Position numbers and translations under genes: made by a program. A stretch of 64,000 nt of DNA from contig NZ_LZGN01000028.1 of NCBI RefSeq assembly GCF_001690185.1, forward strand, positions 1 through 64,000, in the 5' to 3' direction. Position 1 is the first letter of the stretch. Each line of letters begins with the position of its first letter. This DNA is from Gilliamella sp. wkB308 (GTDB taxonomy: Bacteria; Pseudomonadota; Gammaproteobacteria; Enterobacterales; Orbaceae). Below, piece by piece: positions 18,684 through 28,863 of this stretch. A model generated the notes under the pieces. It worked only from the letters and a program-made list of their open reading frames with translations, made no database searches and was not told the DNA's origin.

Positions 18684-19304
18684 TTATCTCCTTAAACGGT
18701 CAATACACCATAATAAGAAAGTTAATCCCAAAAATAATAATAGCACTTTACTCACATTATATAATGCTTTTATATAACCTATTTTTTCAATGTTGATAAA
18801 TGGATACGGATATTGATGTGTAAAATAACCTCGTAAGAAGATATAAATAGCATACGCTATCATTGACAATATCGAACCAATAACAACTTTGGCGTTGATA
18901 CGTCTGAATGGTCCCCAAATAAGCCAACTCAAAATACCTAATAGGGGAATAACAACATGTAAACTTTCATTTGTAAAACGCAATAAACTATTTGGCGGTT
19001 GATGAATACCGCGTAAAATTGAGTTATAAATTATTGCAGTAATAATTACACCAATTAAGCCATTTAATCGAATAACATTAAAGCTATAACGGTTACAGTT
19101 AGGTTTAAAGGTTAAAAATAGGCAACTTATTGCTAGCATGAGATTGGAAAGAACAGTAAAAAAACTATAATAAAATATTATTCGACCTATCGGCGTACCA
19201 GGTTGCCATGGACGAAACCGAGCATGCCAATAAACATGAGTTTCAATACCAATTACGAATAACGCATAAACCGCGATAAAAAGGTAAATATTTCGTTTTA
19301 ACAT
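18684..19304 (-). CDS. Pr6Pr-family membrane protein
   Basis: The 206-residue protein has six predicted membrane segments. The segment GRIIFYYSFFTVLSNLMLA, the FTNESLHVVIPLL motif, and PYPFINIEKIGYIKALYNV near the end mark the bacterial Pr6Pr family, of unknown function. I start at the ATG at 19304 (MLKRNIYLF) since the 16 residues before it add no recognised sequence; neither start has a clear ribosome site. First gene of a two-gene unit with grxB. Confidence 0.8.
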   Translation of the reverse strand: MLKRNIYLFIAVYALFVIGIETHVYWHARFRPWQPGTPIGRIIFYYSFFTVLSNLMLAISCLFLTFKPNCNRYSFNVIRLNGLIGVIITAIIYNSILRGIHQPPNSLLRFTNESLHVVIPLLGILSWLIWGPFRRINAKVVIGSILSMIAYAIYIFLRGYFTHQYPYPFINIEKIGYIKALYNVSKVLLLFLGLTFLLWCIDRLRR

Positions 19305-19524
19305 ATAATTACATTGAAGAAAGTTTAGAAATGATAAGTATATATCAAACAATGCAAGTCACATATTTTTTTCACTAACATCGATAACATTATATCCGTA
19401 AAAAGTTAAAATAATGTCTATTATCATACAATATCATATTCATGATTCAACATGAGTTACACTGCAATTAATTGCTAATTTAGTATATAATATTTTTTAT
19501 ATTCAAAATGTAGAGATAATCTTG

Positions 19525-20439
19525 GTGTCAAAAGACCACATACGTCCTCACAATGAAAAGCTTGTTGAAGAATTTCTCAACGCCATATGGTTAGAACGAA
19601 ATTTAGCGGAAAATACCATAGAATCTTATAAACTCGATCTATTGGCTCTCAATCAATCGCTACAATTGAAAAATGTTAATTTTATTACTGCAAATACAAC
19701 CCATTTGCAAGATTTTTTAATGCAACGGGTTGCCGATGGTTATCAAGCAAGTAGCACAGCACGACTGATGAGTGCAACAAAACGTTTTTTTCAGTTCTTA
19801 TATCAAGAAAATTATCGTACCGATGATCCGTCAGCTGTCCTATCCTCACCTAAATTACCGAAAAAATTACCTAAAGATCTAACCGAATCACAAGTTGAAG
19901 CTTTGCTCGAATCGCCTAATGCTCAAGACCCAATAGAGCTTCGAGACAAAGCTATGTTAGAAGTTCTTTATGCAACTGGTTTACGGGTAACAGAATTAGT
20001 GAGTTTAGAAATAAGTGATATTAGTTTACGACAAGGTGTGATTCGGGTAATAGGTAAAGGGAATAAAGAACGTTTAGTCCCACTAGGCGAAGAAGCCATT
20101 TATTGGTTAGAATACTATTTTAAATATGGACGTGATGATTTACTTAAATCAGGACCAGTCGATGTGCTTTTCCCAAGTAGACTTGGAAAAAAAATGACAC
20201 GACAGACATTCTGGCATCGAATAAAATATTATGCCATACTAGCTGATATAAATATTGAAGCACTTTCTCCTCATGTGCTTCGGCATGCGTTTGCTACCCA
20301 CTTACTTAATCATGGGGCAGACTTGCGGGTTGTTCAAATGTTATTAGGGCATAGCAGCCTTTCAACTACGCAAATCTATACCCATGTAGCAACAGAAAGG
20401 TTAAAGCAATTACACAGCAAACATCATCCTCGAGCATAG
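19525..20439 (+). CDS. xerD: Tyrosine recombinase XerD
   Basis: XerD acts with XerC at dif to resolve chromosome dimers. It has 304 residues (E. coli 298). The N-terminal SAM-like domain is at about 10-100 and the catalytic domain after 110, with Arg in ATGLRVTEL, HVLRHAFATHLL, LGHSS and the tyrosine in TTQIYTHV. No ATG is available: the likely start is GTG at 19525, eight bases after AGAGA, with TTG at 19522 as alternative. It heads xerD-dsbC-recJ, the same order as E. coli. Confidence 0.96.
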   Translation: MSKDHIRPHNEKLVEEFLNAIWLERNLAENTIESYKLDLLALNQSLQLKNVNFITANTTHLQDFLMQRVADGYQASSTARLMSATKRFFQFLYQENYRTDDPSAVLSSPKLPKKLPKDLTESQVEALLESPNAQDPIELRDKAMLEVLYATGLRVTELVSLEISDISLRQGVIRVIGKGNKERLVPLGEEAIYWLEYYFKYGRDDLLKSGPVDVLFPSRLGKKMTRQTFWHRIKYYAILADINIEALSPHVLRHAFATHLLNHGADLRVVQMLLGHSSLSTTQIYTHVATERLKQLHSKHHPRA

Positions 20440-20463
20440 GGTTTAAAAAATAAGGATAAGTAA

Positions 20464-21159
20464 ATGAAAAAATTAGTTTTAGGTTTGGCGTTAATTTCAA
20501 CCTCAGTTTTGGCAGGTAATAGTGACATCACCGACACTATGAGTAAGCTAGGTTATGAGAATAAAGATTTAAAAATTACCAACACACCTGTAAAAGGTTT
20601 GAAAAGTGTAGTCACACCCGATGGAACCTTTTATGTTACGGACGATGGTAAATATTTAACTCAAGGCCCTATCTATAATGTTGAAGGTGATGAGCCGAAA
20701 AACATCGCTAATAGCACTAATTTGGCACTAATGAAAACAATCGAAAAAGATGCGATCATTTACAAAGCCAAAGATGAAAAATATGTGATTTCAGTTTTCA
20801 CTGACTATACTTGTCATTATTGTAAATTGCTACACGAGAATATAGATCAATATTTAAATAATGGCATTTCAGTCCATTATTTTGCCTACCCTCGTGCCGG
20901 TGCTGATAGTGAAGTTGGTAAAAACATGCAATCTATCTGGAGTGTTGCTGATCGCAAAGCTGCTTTTGATAAAGCTTATAAAGGCGATTCTATTACACCA
21001 GCTACCAGCGACGTTCCTTATGTTACTCAGCAATTTAACGTTGGTCGACAACTAGGTATCAGTGGTACCCCGTCTATCGTTTTATCCGATGGGCAACTTA
21101 TTCCAGGTTATGTACCAGCCGATAAATTAATTGAAATCTTAAAAAACACAGCTAAATAA
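20464..21159 (+). CDS. dsbC: Thiol:disulfide isomerase DsbC
   Basis: A periplasmic isomerase that repairs wrong disulfides, 231 residues (E. coli 236). The signal peptide ends at VLAG. An N-terminal dimerisation domain is followed by the thioredoxin fold with CHYC at 117-120 and the cis-proline in GISGTPSIVL. The second, structural disulfide of E. coli DsbC (mature Cys141-Cys163) is missing: the corresponding positions are Ser160 (IWSVADRK) and Ser182 (PATSDVP). The active site and overall length are normal, so it should still be active. It lies 24 bp after xerD. Confidence 0.95.
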   Translation: MKKLVLGLALISTSVLAGNSDITDTMSKLGYENKDLKITNTPVKGLKSVVTPDGTFYVTDDGKYLTQGPIYNVEGDEPKNIANSTNLALMKTIEKDAIIYKAKDEKYVISVFTDYTCHYCKLLHENIDQYLNNGISVHYFAYPRAGADSEVGKNMQSIWSVADRKAAFDKAYKGDSITPATSDVPYVTQQFNVGRQLGISGTPSIVLSDGQLIPGYVPADKLIEILKNTAK

Positions 21160-21236
21160 TTTTTAATTAAATACTAGCTAAAATCCAAATTTATTATTAA
21201 TAAGTATGTTAGCGCAAATGCGCTAACATTGAAAAT

Positions 21237-22973
21237 ATGAATAAAACTAAATTAGTACATCGTAAATTACCCGAGTTACTTCCTGAATTTTCGAATGACA
21301 TTCCAACATTATTGCAAAGAATCTATGCTCTACGAGGCGTGACTTCAAGCAAAGAGATTGATTATGCTGCTCGAAATCTAAGTAATTATGATCAGTTAAA
21401 TGGTATAGATAATGCCGTTAAAATTATCTATTCAGCCATGAAAAACAATCAACGAATCATGATTGTCGGCGATTTTGATACCGATGGGGCGACCAGTACC
21501 GCATTAGCTGTCCGAGCACTCAAACAGATGGGATGTCAATTTGTCGACTATATTATTCCTGACCGATTTGAAGATGGTTACGGTTTAAGTGTTGAAGTGG
21601 TTAAAAAAGCGATATCATTGAAAGCTGACCTGATTATTACAGTCGATAATGGCATTTCAGCTATTGAAGCGGTCGAATTTGCTAAACAAGCTAATTTGCC
21701 AGTCATTATTACCGATCATCATTTATGCCCAAACCGGTTACCTTCGGCGGATGCCATTATTAACCCTAATTTACCTGATTGTACCTTTCCCTCCAAAAAT
21801 TTAGCTGGAGTGGGCGTAACATTTTATTTAATGTTAGCGTTAAGAGCAAAATTACGACAAGAAAACTGGTTTAATGATAATCAGTTAGCTGAATTTAACA
21901 TTGCTAATTTATTAGATTTAGTTGCACTGGGAACTATTGCCGATGTCGTGAAACTGGATCATAACAACCGAATCTTAGTTCATCAAGGCGTTAGCCGAAT
22001 CCGCTTTGGTTACTGTTGTGAAGGTATTAAGGCATTATTGCAAGTTGCCAAAAAAGATTGCTGTTCATGTAATGCGACTGATCTTGCTTTTTACATTGCA
22101 CCAAGATTAAATGCCGCTGGAAGAATGGACAATATGTCGCTTGGTGTTGAATTATTACTCTGTGACCACCCTGACACCGCCCTTAACTTAGCAACTGATC
22201 TTAATAATTTAAATAATGATCGCAAATTAATTGAACAGACGATGCATCAAGAAGCGCTGTCTTTCATTGAAAAAATGGAGAATGAAAAAACCTCGATTCC
22301 TCACTTTCTAGTGGTCTATCACCCCGAGTGGCATCAAGGTATCATTGGGATTTTATCTTCCCGTTTGAAAGAAAAGTATCATCGTCCGGTTATTTCGTTT
22401 GCTTCTACTCAAGATGGTTTTTTAAAAGGATCTGGACGGTCAATTAAAGGAATTCATTTACGCGATTTACTTGATGAATTGCAGCACTTACACCCTGAGC
22501 TTATGGTAAGTTTTGGGGGACATGCGATGGCAGTTGGTTTAACAATACATGAAAATAATTTATCACGTTTTACCACATGTGTTGAAGCATTATTACTTAA
22601 ACGATTAGATGACAAATTATTAGAAACGGTTATTGAAACAGACGGGGAAATCGATGGACAAGATTTCAATTATTCAATTGCCAAACAATTAAAAGATTCT
22701 GGTCCTTGGGGAGAAGGATTCCCTGAACCTATTTTTGATGGTGAATTCATCATTCATCAACAGCGATTATTGGCAGACAAGCATCTTAAATTGGTTTTAG
22801 AACCTAAAAATGGCGGACCCATCATTGATGGTATTGCATTTAATGTTGATCGCCTAGAATGGCCTGATTTATCAATAAAACAAGCTAAAGTAGTTTATCA
22901 TTTAGACGTAGATGAGTTTCGTGGTAATCAAGCCGCCAAATTACTGATTAGACATTTGTGGCCTATCGCATAG
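21237..22973 (+). CDS. recJ: Single-strand DNA 5'-3' exonuclease RecJ
   Basis: RecJ acts in RecF-pathway recombination, mismatch and base excision repair. It has 578 residues (E. coli 577). The DHH-domain motifs are DFDTDGATST near residue 79 and TDHHLCP near 159; NAAGRMDNM follows, then the DHHA1 motif SFGGHAMAVG near 424. The C-terminal OB-like region is complete. Third gene of the xerD-dsbC-recJ cluster, starting about 75 bp after dsbC. Confidence 0.97.
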   Translation: MNKTKLVHRKLPELLPEFSNDIPTLLQRIYALRGVTSSKEIDYAARNLSNYDQLNGIDNAVKIIYSAMKNNQRIMIVGDFDTDGATSTALAVRALKQMGCQFVDYIIPDRFEDGYGLSVEVVKKAISLKADLIITVDNGISAIEAVEFAKQANLPVIITDHHLCPNRLPSADAIINPNLPDCTFPSKNLAGVGVTFYLMLALRAKLRQENWFNDNQLAEFNIANLLDLVALGTIADVVKLDHNNRILVHQGVSRIRFGYCCEGIKALLQVAKKDCCSCNATDLAFYIAPRLNAAGRMDNMSLGVELLLCDHPDTALNLATDLNNLNNDRKLIEQTMHQEALSFIEKMENEKTSIPHFLVVYHPEWHQGIIGILSSRLKEKYHRPVISFASTQDGFLKGSGRSIKGIHLRDLLDELQHLHPELMVSFGGHAMAVGLTIHENNLSRFTTCVEALLLKRLDDKLLETVIETDGEIDGQDFNYSIAKQLKDSGPWGEGFPEPIFDGEFIIHQQRLLADKHLKLVLEPKNGGPIIDGIAFNVDRLEWPDLSIKQAKVVYHLDVDEFRGNQAAKLLIRHLWPIA

Positions 22974-23090
22974 TTAATCAAAATCGATTATAATTCGCAG
23001 AATATTTAAAAGTTACATTATATTAACCTTTGATATAATTCAGATAAAGACTAGTTTATTAACATAATTTGTAGAGATTGAGGACTAAAA

Positions 23091-24482
23091 ATGCATATTC
23101 ATATTCTTGGGATCTGTGGCACATTTATGGCAGGAATTGCATTAATAGCCCGTTCTCTTGGTCATAAAGTTACTGGCTCAGATAAAAACGTTTATCCACC
23201 TATGAGCACGCTTTTACAAAAAGAGCATATTGACATCATTGAAGGTTATGATCCATCACAACTGACTCCTAACCCAGATTTAGTCATTATTGGTAATGCG
23301 TTATCCAGAGGTAATCCTTGTGTCGAGCATATACTAAATAGTAATATTCCTTATATTTCTGCACCACAATGGTTACATGACAATGTATTAAAAGATCGTT
23401 GGGTTATCGCTGTTGCAGGAACGCATGGTAAAACAACCACAGCAGGCATGGTCAATTGGATTTTAGAAAAACAGGGATATAAACAAGGTTTTGTTATTGG
23501 TGGTGTACCGGGTAATTTTGATGTTTCCGCTCGATTAGGCGAAGGTAAATTTTTTGTTATTGAAGCCGATGAATATGATTGTTCGTTTTTTGATAAACGC
23601 TCCAAGTTTATGCATTACTGCCCTAAAACGCTTATTATGAACAATCTAGAGTTTGATCATGCTGATATCTTTGATGATCTTAATTCAATTCAAAAACAAT
23701 TTCATCATTTGGTACGTTTAGTCCCTAGCAAAGGGCTGATTATTTCGCCTCAAGATGATGTGAATTTACGACAAGTCTTAGCCAAAGGTTGCTGGAGTGA
23801 ACAAACTTTTACTGAGTCTGAATCTGGTTGGCTAGCCCAAAGAATTAACCATGATGCAAGTCACTTTGCTGTTTATTACAATAGTCAAAAAGTCGGTGAA
23901 GTAGAGTATTCTTTGGTTGGTGAACACAATATGCATAATGCACTCATGTCAATTGCAGCTGCCCATAATGTCGGTATTCAACCGGCTGATGCTTGTTTAG
24001 CGCTCAGCTCATTTGTTAACGCTAAACGACGTTTAGAACTTTATGGTAAAGTTAATAATATTGAAATATATGATGATTTCGCCCATCATCCAACAGCTAT
24101 TTTGGCAACCTTAGAAGCACTACGTAGTAAAATTGGTGCTAATCGTCGTATTCTGGCAGTGTTAGAGCCTCGCTCAAATACCATGAAATTAGGCATATCG
24201 AAAGATGAATTAGCGCCGTCATTAGGTCGTGCCGATGAAATCTTCATTTTTCAACCAGAACAGTTACCATGGTTAGTCGTTGACGTTGTTGATGCTTGTA
24301 TTCAACCGGCTTATTGGTCTGGTGATATTGATTTGTTAGTTGAAATGATTGTTAAATCAGCAAAACCAACCGATGCAATATTAATTATGAGCAATGGAGG
24401 ATTTAATGGTATTCATAAAAAGCTTTTGGATAAGTTAACAAAACAGCAAAGCAAAGAGCAGGAAGACCAAGATTTAATCTAA
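23091..24482 (+). CDS. mpl: UDP-N-acetylmuramate:L-Ala-gamma-D-Glu-meso-DAP ligase Mpl
   Basis: Mpl attaches recycled murein tripeptide to UDP-MurNAc. The 463-residue protein (E. coli 457) has the Mur-ligase layout: N-terminal Rossmann domain (HILGICGTFMAGIALIAR), ATP loop GTHGKTTTAG near residue 111, EADEYDCSFFDKRSKF, VGEHNMHNALMSIAAA, and DDFAHHPTAI in the C-terminal domain. The early HIHILGICGTFM distinguishes it from MurC. Single gene. Confidence 0.96.
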   Translation: MHIHILGICGTFMAGIALIARSLGHKVTGSDKNVYPPMSTLLQKEHIDIIEGYDPSQLTPNPDLVIIGNALSRGNPCVEHILNSNIPYISAPQWLHDNVLKDRWVIAVAGTHGKTTTAGMVNWILEKQGYKQGFVIGGVPGNFDVSARLGEGKFFVIEADEYDCSFFDKRSKFMHYCPKTLIMNNLEFDHADIFDDLNSIQKQFHHLVRLVPSKGLIISPQDDVNLRQVLAKGCWSEQTFTESESGWLAQRINHDASHFAVYYNSQKVGEVEYSLVGEHNMHNALMSIAAAHNVGIQPADACLALSSFVNAKRRLELYGKVNNIEIYDDFAHHPTAILATLEALRSKIGANRRILAVLEPRSNTMKLGISKDELAPSLGRADEIFIFQPEQLPWLVVDVVDACIQPAYWSGDIDLLVEMIVKSAKPTDAILIMSNGGFNGIHKKLLDKLTKQQSKEQEDQDLI

Positions 24483-24678
24483 TTGATTTTTATGATTGTC
24501 GGTATGGCTAGATACCTAGCCTACCATACAAGTATAAATAGCACACCTTTCACAATCTATTCAATATATTACAATTTGTTTATCAACAATCAAAATCGTC
24601 TCCTCCCAGTCACCATTGCATGGAAAAATTGATTTTAAAAAATACATTCCAAACTGGCTACAAATTATAAATGGGCTG

Positions 24679-26037
24679 CTAACTACAATGCACCGTTATG
24701 GCTAGTCCACCCCGTGAAGTTTCACGATATTTGGCATTCATATCTTTACCTGTCTCGTACATGGTTTCTATTACTTTATCGAGAGACACAATGGCAGCAG
24801 TTGTCCGTCTTAATGCCATGCGAGTCGCATTAATGGCTTTTACCGCAGCAATCGCATTACGTTCAATACAAGGGACTTGTACTTGACCATCTACGGGATC
24901 ACAAGTTAAACCAAGATTATGCTCCATACCAATTTCAGCCGCCATACACACCTGTTCAGGACTGCCACCCAGTAATTCCGCAAGTCCAGCTGCAGCCATT
25001 GAACAAGCTACCCCTACCTCACCTTGACAACCTACTTCAGCCCCCGAAATAGAAGCATTATTTTGGTATAAAATCCCAATGGCGCCACAAGTTAAAAAGT
25101 ACCGAACATAGGTATCAGGAGTTACAGTATCAATAAACTTATCATAATAAGCAAGCACTGCTGGAATAATACCGCAAGCCCCATTAGTTGGCGCAGTCAC
25201 CACCCGACCCCCAGCTGCATTTTCTTCACTGACAGCTAAGGCAAACATATTTATCCAATCGATAATAATCATTGGATCATTATCATTTTTACTGGTTGAT
25301 AATTGTCGATAAAGTGCATTTGCTCGACGCGGTACTTTTAACGCCCCCGGTAATAAACCTTCGGTGTGGATACCTCGCTTAATACAATCTAACATGGTTT
25401 GTCCAACCAACGTAAAATAGTTGATAATTTCCTGTTGCGAATGGAGTTGTAACTCATTTTTAAGCAGAATGCTTGATATCGACAATGAGTTTTCATCACA
25501 GTGCTGCAAAAGTTGAGCTGCCGATGAAAAAGGATAAGGAAAGACAACCGTATTTTGATCTTGTTGACCAAACTGCGTATCTTCTACAATTTTACCACCA
25601 CCGACCGAATAATAAGTCGTTTGAGCAAGTATTTGCTCACCTTGATAAGCTGTTAAAGTCATACCATTTTCATGCTTAGGCAAAAAAGTAGAGTGAAATA
25701 GAATATTTTCACTTAAAAACGCTATTTCATAACGACCATTATAGATAGGTAACTGTTTATTTTGATTAATATTTTTAATCAAAATAGGAATATCATCGAT
25801 ATTAACGGTATCGGGTTTTTCACCCGCTAGCCCTAAAATAATAGCGATATCAGTATGATGCCCTTTACCTGTCAAAGATAATGAACCATAGACATCGGCA
25901 ATAATCTTAGTAACAGCAGTCATTTGACCATTATCTATTAACTGATCGATAAATGCTTTGCCTGCTCGCATTGGACCAACAGTATGCGAGCTTGAAGGAC
26001 CAATACCTATTTTAAATATCTCAAAAACTGAAGCCAT
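24679..26037 (-). CDS. sdaA: Iron-sulfur L-serine dehydratase
   Basis: It converts L-serine to pyruvate and ammonia using a [4Fe-4S] cluster. The 452-residue protein (E. coli SdaA 454) is a single-chain alpha/beta form: [15 protein letters not shown] near the start, [26 protein letters not shown] and [12 protein letters not shown] carry the cluster cysteines, and [11 protein letters not shown] lies near the end. It is about equally close to TdcG, and no tdc genes are nearby, so sdaA is the safer name. No clear partner; it feeds pyruvate metabolism. Confidence 0.93.
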   Translation of the reverse strand: MASVFEIFKIGIGPSSSHTVGPMRAGKAFIDQLIDNGQMTAVTKIIADVYGSLSLTGKGHHTDIAIILGLAGEKPDTVNIDDIPILIKNINQNKQLPIYNGRYEIAFLSENILFHSTFLPKHENGMTLTAYQGEQILAQTTYYSVGGGKIVEDTQFGQQDQNTVVFPYPFSSAAQLLQHCDENSLSISSILLKNELQLHSQQEIINYFTLVGQTMLDCIKRGIHTEGLLPGALKVPRRANALYRQLSTSKNDNDPMIIIDWINMFALAVSEENAAGGRVVTAPTNGACGIIPAVLAYYDKFIDTVTPDTYVRYFLTCGAIGILYQNNASISGAEVGCQGEVGVACSMAAAGLAELLGGSPEQVCMAAEIGMEHNLGLTCDPVDGQVQVPCIERNAIAAVKAINATRMALRRTTAAIVSLDKVIETMYETGKDMNAKYRETSRGGLAITVHCS

Positions 26038-26366
26038 TTGTTTCCTTTATACGATTAACGTCTATTAAAGTAAGAATAACTTTTTGATCAAAGATGATGG
26101 CTATATTATGGCGTTAACCATGGCATAATCAAGTATAGAATCAAGCTTTCAATTTAAATCGTAAAAAATTTTGCCAAGCGAAGATATGCGCCTTAGGCAT
26201 ATTGTTAATATTCATTTTATCTTTCTTTATTTGCTTAAATTTATAAATAATTTTTGTCGATTACAATAATTACGCATAAAATTACTTTAGTGTTACGCAA
26301 CGGACTGCTAAACTAGCTCACATTTTAGTATATTCATTAGTACATTATTTTTTTCAGGATAAATTT
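26038..26366. other. Intergenic region between sdaA and proS
   Basis: The 329 bp between two divergent genes are AT-rich. Apart from room for two promoters I see nothing supportable in it. Confidence 0.5.
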
Positions 26367-28088
26367 ATGCGAACCAGTAAATATCTTCTTTCTACATTAA
26401 AAGAGACTCCAGCAGATGCTGAAGTGATAAGCCATCAATTAATGTTACGTGCAGGCATGATCCGTAAAGTTGCCGCAGGATTATATACTTGGCTACCCAC
26501 TGGTTATCGTGTACTTAAAAAAGTTGAAAATATTGTTCGGGAAGAGATGAACAAAGCAGGGGCAATTGAAGTGTTAATGCCAGTTGTGCAACCTGCTGAT
26601 ATTTGGCAAGAGAGTGGCCGTTGGGAACAATATGGTCCGGAACTATTACGTATTAAAGACCGGGGGGATCGTGATTTTGTATTAGGTCCAACCCATGAAG
26701 AAGTGATCACTGACTTACTACGCAACGAAGTCAGTTCATATAAACAGTTACCACTTAATGTTTATCAAATTCAAACCAAATTTCGTGACGAAGTCCGCCC
26801 TCGATTTGGCGTAATGCGTTCTCGTGAATTTATTATGAAAGATGCTTATTCGTTTCATACTTCACAAGAATCCTTGCAAGAAACCTATGATGATATGTAT
26901 AAAGCCTACAGTGCAGTGTTTACTCGTGCAGGCTTAAATTTCAGAGCGGTACGAGCTGATACGGGCTCTATTGGTGGCAACTGGTCGCATGAGTTCCAAG
27001 TATTAGCTGATAGTGGTGAAGATGATATTGTTTTTTCAACTGAATCTGATTACGCGGCGAATATTGAGATGGCACAAGCATTAGAACCAACGCAAAGCCG
27101 ATCAGCACCAACTAAGGCGATGGAACTGGTTGATACACCTAATGCAAAAACGATTGATGAATTAGTTGCACAATTCAATTTACCGATTGAAAAAACAGTT
27201 AAAACACTCATGGTCAAGGCGACTAAAGAGAGTGGGCACCAACTTGTGGCTTTATTAGTTCGTGGTGATCACACGTTGAATGAAATCAAAGCGGAAAAAA
27301 TTGATATTGTGGCATCACCTCTTGAATTTGCAACTGAAGATGAAATTCGTGCGATAGTGAATGCAGGGCCAGGCTCATTAGGACCGGTAAACCTTAATAT
27401 GCCAATCATCATTGACCGAGATGTCGCAGTGATGAGTGATTTTAGTGCTGGTGCCAACATTGATCATAAACATTACTTCAATATCAATTGGGAAAGAGAT
27501 GTCGCTTTACCTCGCATTGAAGATATTCGTAACGTGGTTGAAGGCGATATTAGCCCTGACGGTAAAGGAACATTACAAATTAAACGTGGTATTGAAGTAG
27601 GACATATTTTCCAATTAGGCACCAAATATTCTCAAGCGATGAAAGCCACTGTTCAAGGGGAAGATGGTCAAAATCATGTCATGATTATGGGGTGTTATGG
27701 TATTGGTGTAAGTCGTATTGTCGCAGCAGCGATTGAGCAATGCCACGACGACCGCGGTATTATTTGGCCTGACGCAATTGCGCCTTTTAGCGTTGCCATA
27801 ATACCAATGAATATGCATAAATCTGAAAAAGTACAAGCCACTGCTGAAAAGCTTTATGCAGATCTACAATCAGCAGGTATTGAAGTACTCTTTGATGATC
27901 GTAAAGAGCGACCGGGCGTGATGTTTGCTGATGCCGAACTCATTGGTATTCCACATACTTTTGTCATCGGTGAACGCAATCTTGAAAATGGCGAAGTAGA
28001 ATATAAACACCGTGCTGGTGGTGAAAAATCGCTAGTAAAAATCGATGAATTGATGACATTTATTAAAAAACGTCTTCAAACTGTTTAA
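26367..28088 (+). CDS. proS: Prolyl-tRNA synthetase
   Basis: A class II synthetase of 573 residues (E. coli 572), with the bacterial editing (INS) domain between motifs 2 and 3. Features: [19 protein letters not shown] at the start, GPTHEEV and [12 protein letters not shown] (motif 2), [16 protein letters not shown] before the editing domain (about 220-400), [16 protein letters not shown] (motif 3), and the anticodon domain ending KKRLQTV. Its cognate tRNA-Pro(UGG) lies in the same window at 9089. Cys-tRNA-Pro clearance is provided by YbaK at 41300. Confidence 0.98.
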   Translation: MRTSKYLLSTLKETPADAEVISHQLMLRAGMIRKVAAGLYTWLPTGYRVLKKVENIVREEMNKAGAIEVLMPVVQPADIWQESGRWEQYGPELLRIKDRGDRDFVLGPTHEEVITDLLRNEVSSYKQLPLNVYQIQTKFRDEVRPRFGVMRSREFIMKDAYSFHTSQESLQETYDDMYKAYSAVFTRAGLNFRAVRADTGSIGGNWSHEFQVLADSGEDDIVFSTESDYAANIEMAQALEPTQSRSAPTKAMELVDTPNAKTIDELVAQFNLPIEKTVKTLMVKATKESGHQLVALLVRGDHTLNEIKAEKIDIVASPLEFATEDEIRAIVNAGPGSLGPVNLNMPIIIDRDVAVMSDFSAGANIDHKHYFNINWERDVALPRIEDIRNVVEGDISPDGKGTLQIKRGIEVGHIFQLGTKYSQAMKATVQGEDGQNHVMIMGCYGIGVSRIVAAAIEQCHDDRGIIWPDAIAPFSVAIIPMNMHKSEKVQATAEKLYADLQSAGIEVLFDDRKERPGVMFADAELIGIPHTFVIGERNLENGEVEYKHRAGGEKSLVKIDELMTFIKKRLQTV

Positions 28089-28112
28089 ATAAACATGTTC
28101 GAATAATTAGTT

Positions 28113-28697
28113 ATGCAAAATACAACACAACAGTTAAAAATGAGTCATAACCGTATTACAACGATTGTGATAAGTCTACTACTGCTGTGTTGTATGAGTT
28201 TAAATCTCACTGGCTGTCAATCTAAACTTAATTCTGATTTTCAATTACCGGATAATTTTCATCAAGTATCTAACGATATCTATCGCTCAGAACAACCTTC
28301 AATAACTGAATTTAAATATCTTGATAAACTTGGCTTTAAAACCATTATAAATTTACGGCTATTTCACAGCGATCGAGAGTTAGTCGAAAATACACATATG
28401 TCAGAAGTTTGGATTCGAATGCGGGCAGGTGATATTACTGATGAGAAAATGATCCAAGTAATGAAAGCGATTCATACCTCCCCTAAACCAATATTAATCC
28501 ATTGTTGGCAAGGCAGTGATCGTACCGGCGTCGCTATTGCTATGTACCGTTTGGTTTTTGAAAATTGGACTAAATCTCAAGCAATTAATGAGTTAATGCA
28601 AGCTGAATTTGGTCATCACTACAATGTTTATCCCAATATCAAAAAATATCTTGAAACGGTTGATATTGAAAAAATTCGCTCTGCCGTTTTTCAATAA
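28113..28697 (+). CDS. Tyrosine/dual-specificity phosphatase-like lipoprotein
   Basis: A 194-residue protein. A hydrophobic N-terminal segment ends in a lipobox (SLNLTGC), so it is probably a lipoprotein facing the periplasm. The C-terminal half has the phosphatase loop HCWQGSDRTG (Cys-x5-Arg), with FKYLDKLGFKTIINLR upstream as in DSP/PTP-like proteins. Substrate unknown; such exported family members are poorly defined. It follows proS by 24 bp and may be co-transcribed with it. Confidence 0.75.
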   Translation: MQNTTQQLKMSHNRITTIVISLLLLCCMSLNLTGCQSKLNSDFQLPDNFHQVSNDIYRSEQPSITEFKYLDKLGFKTIINLRLFHSDRELVENTHMSEVWIRMRAGDITDEKMIQVMKAIHTSPKPILIHCWQGSDRTGVAIAMYRLVFENWTKSQAINELMQAEFGHHYNVYPNIKKYLETVDIEKIRSAVFQ

Positions 28698-28863
28698 AAA
28701 GATAGAAATTTTGATAACCCTAAACGAGGTCATTGATTAAAGATGCTATCTGTTAGGCTTATTAACTTTATGTAAAGTTTAGTCACAAATTCAAAGTGAT
28801 ATTGTGTTTTTTTTCAGCTAAAATAATCGTTAATCAATTTTATTATCCCTATGGAATAAAATA

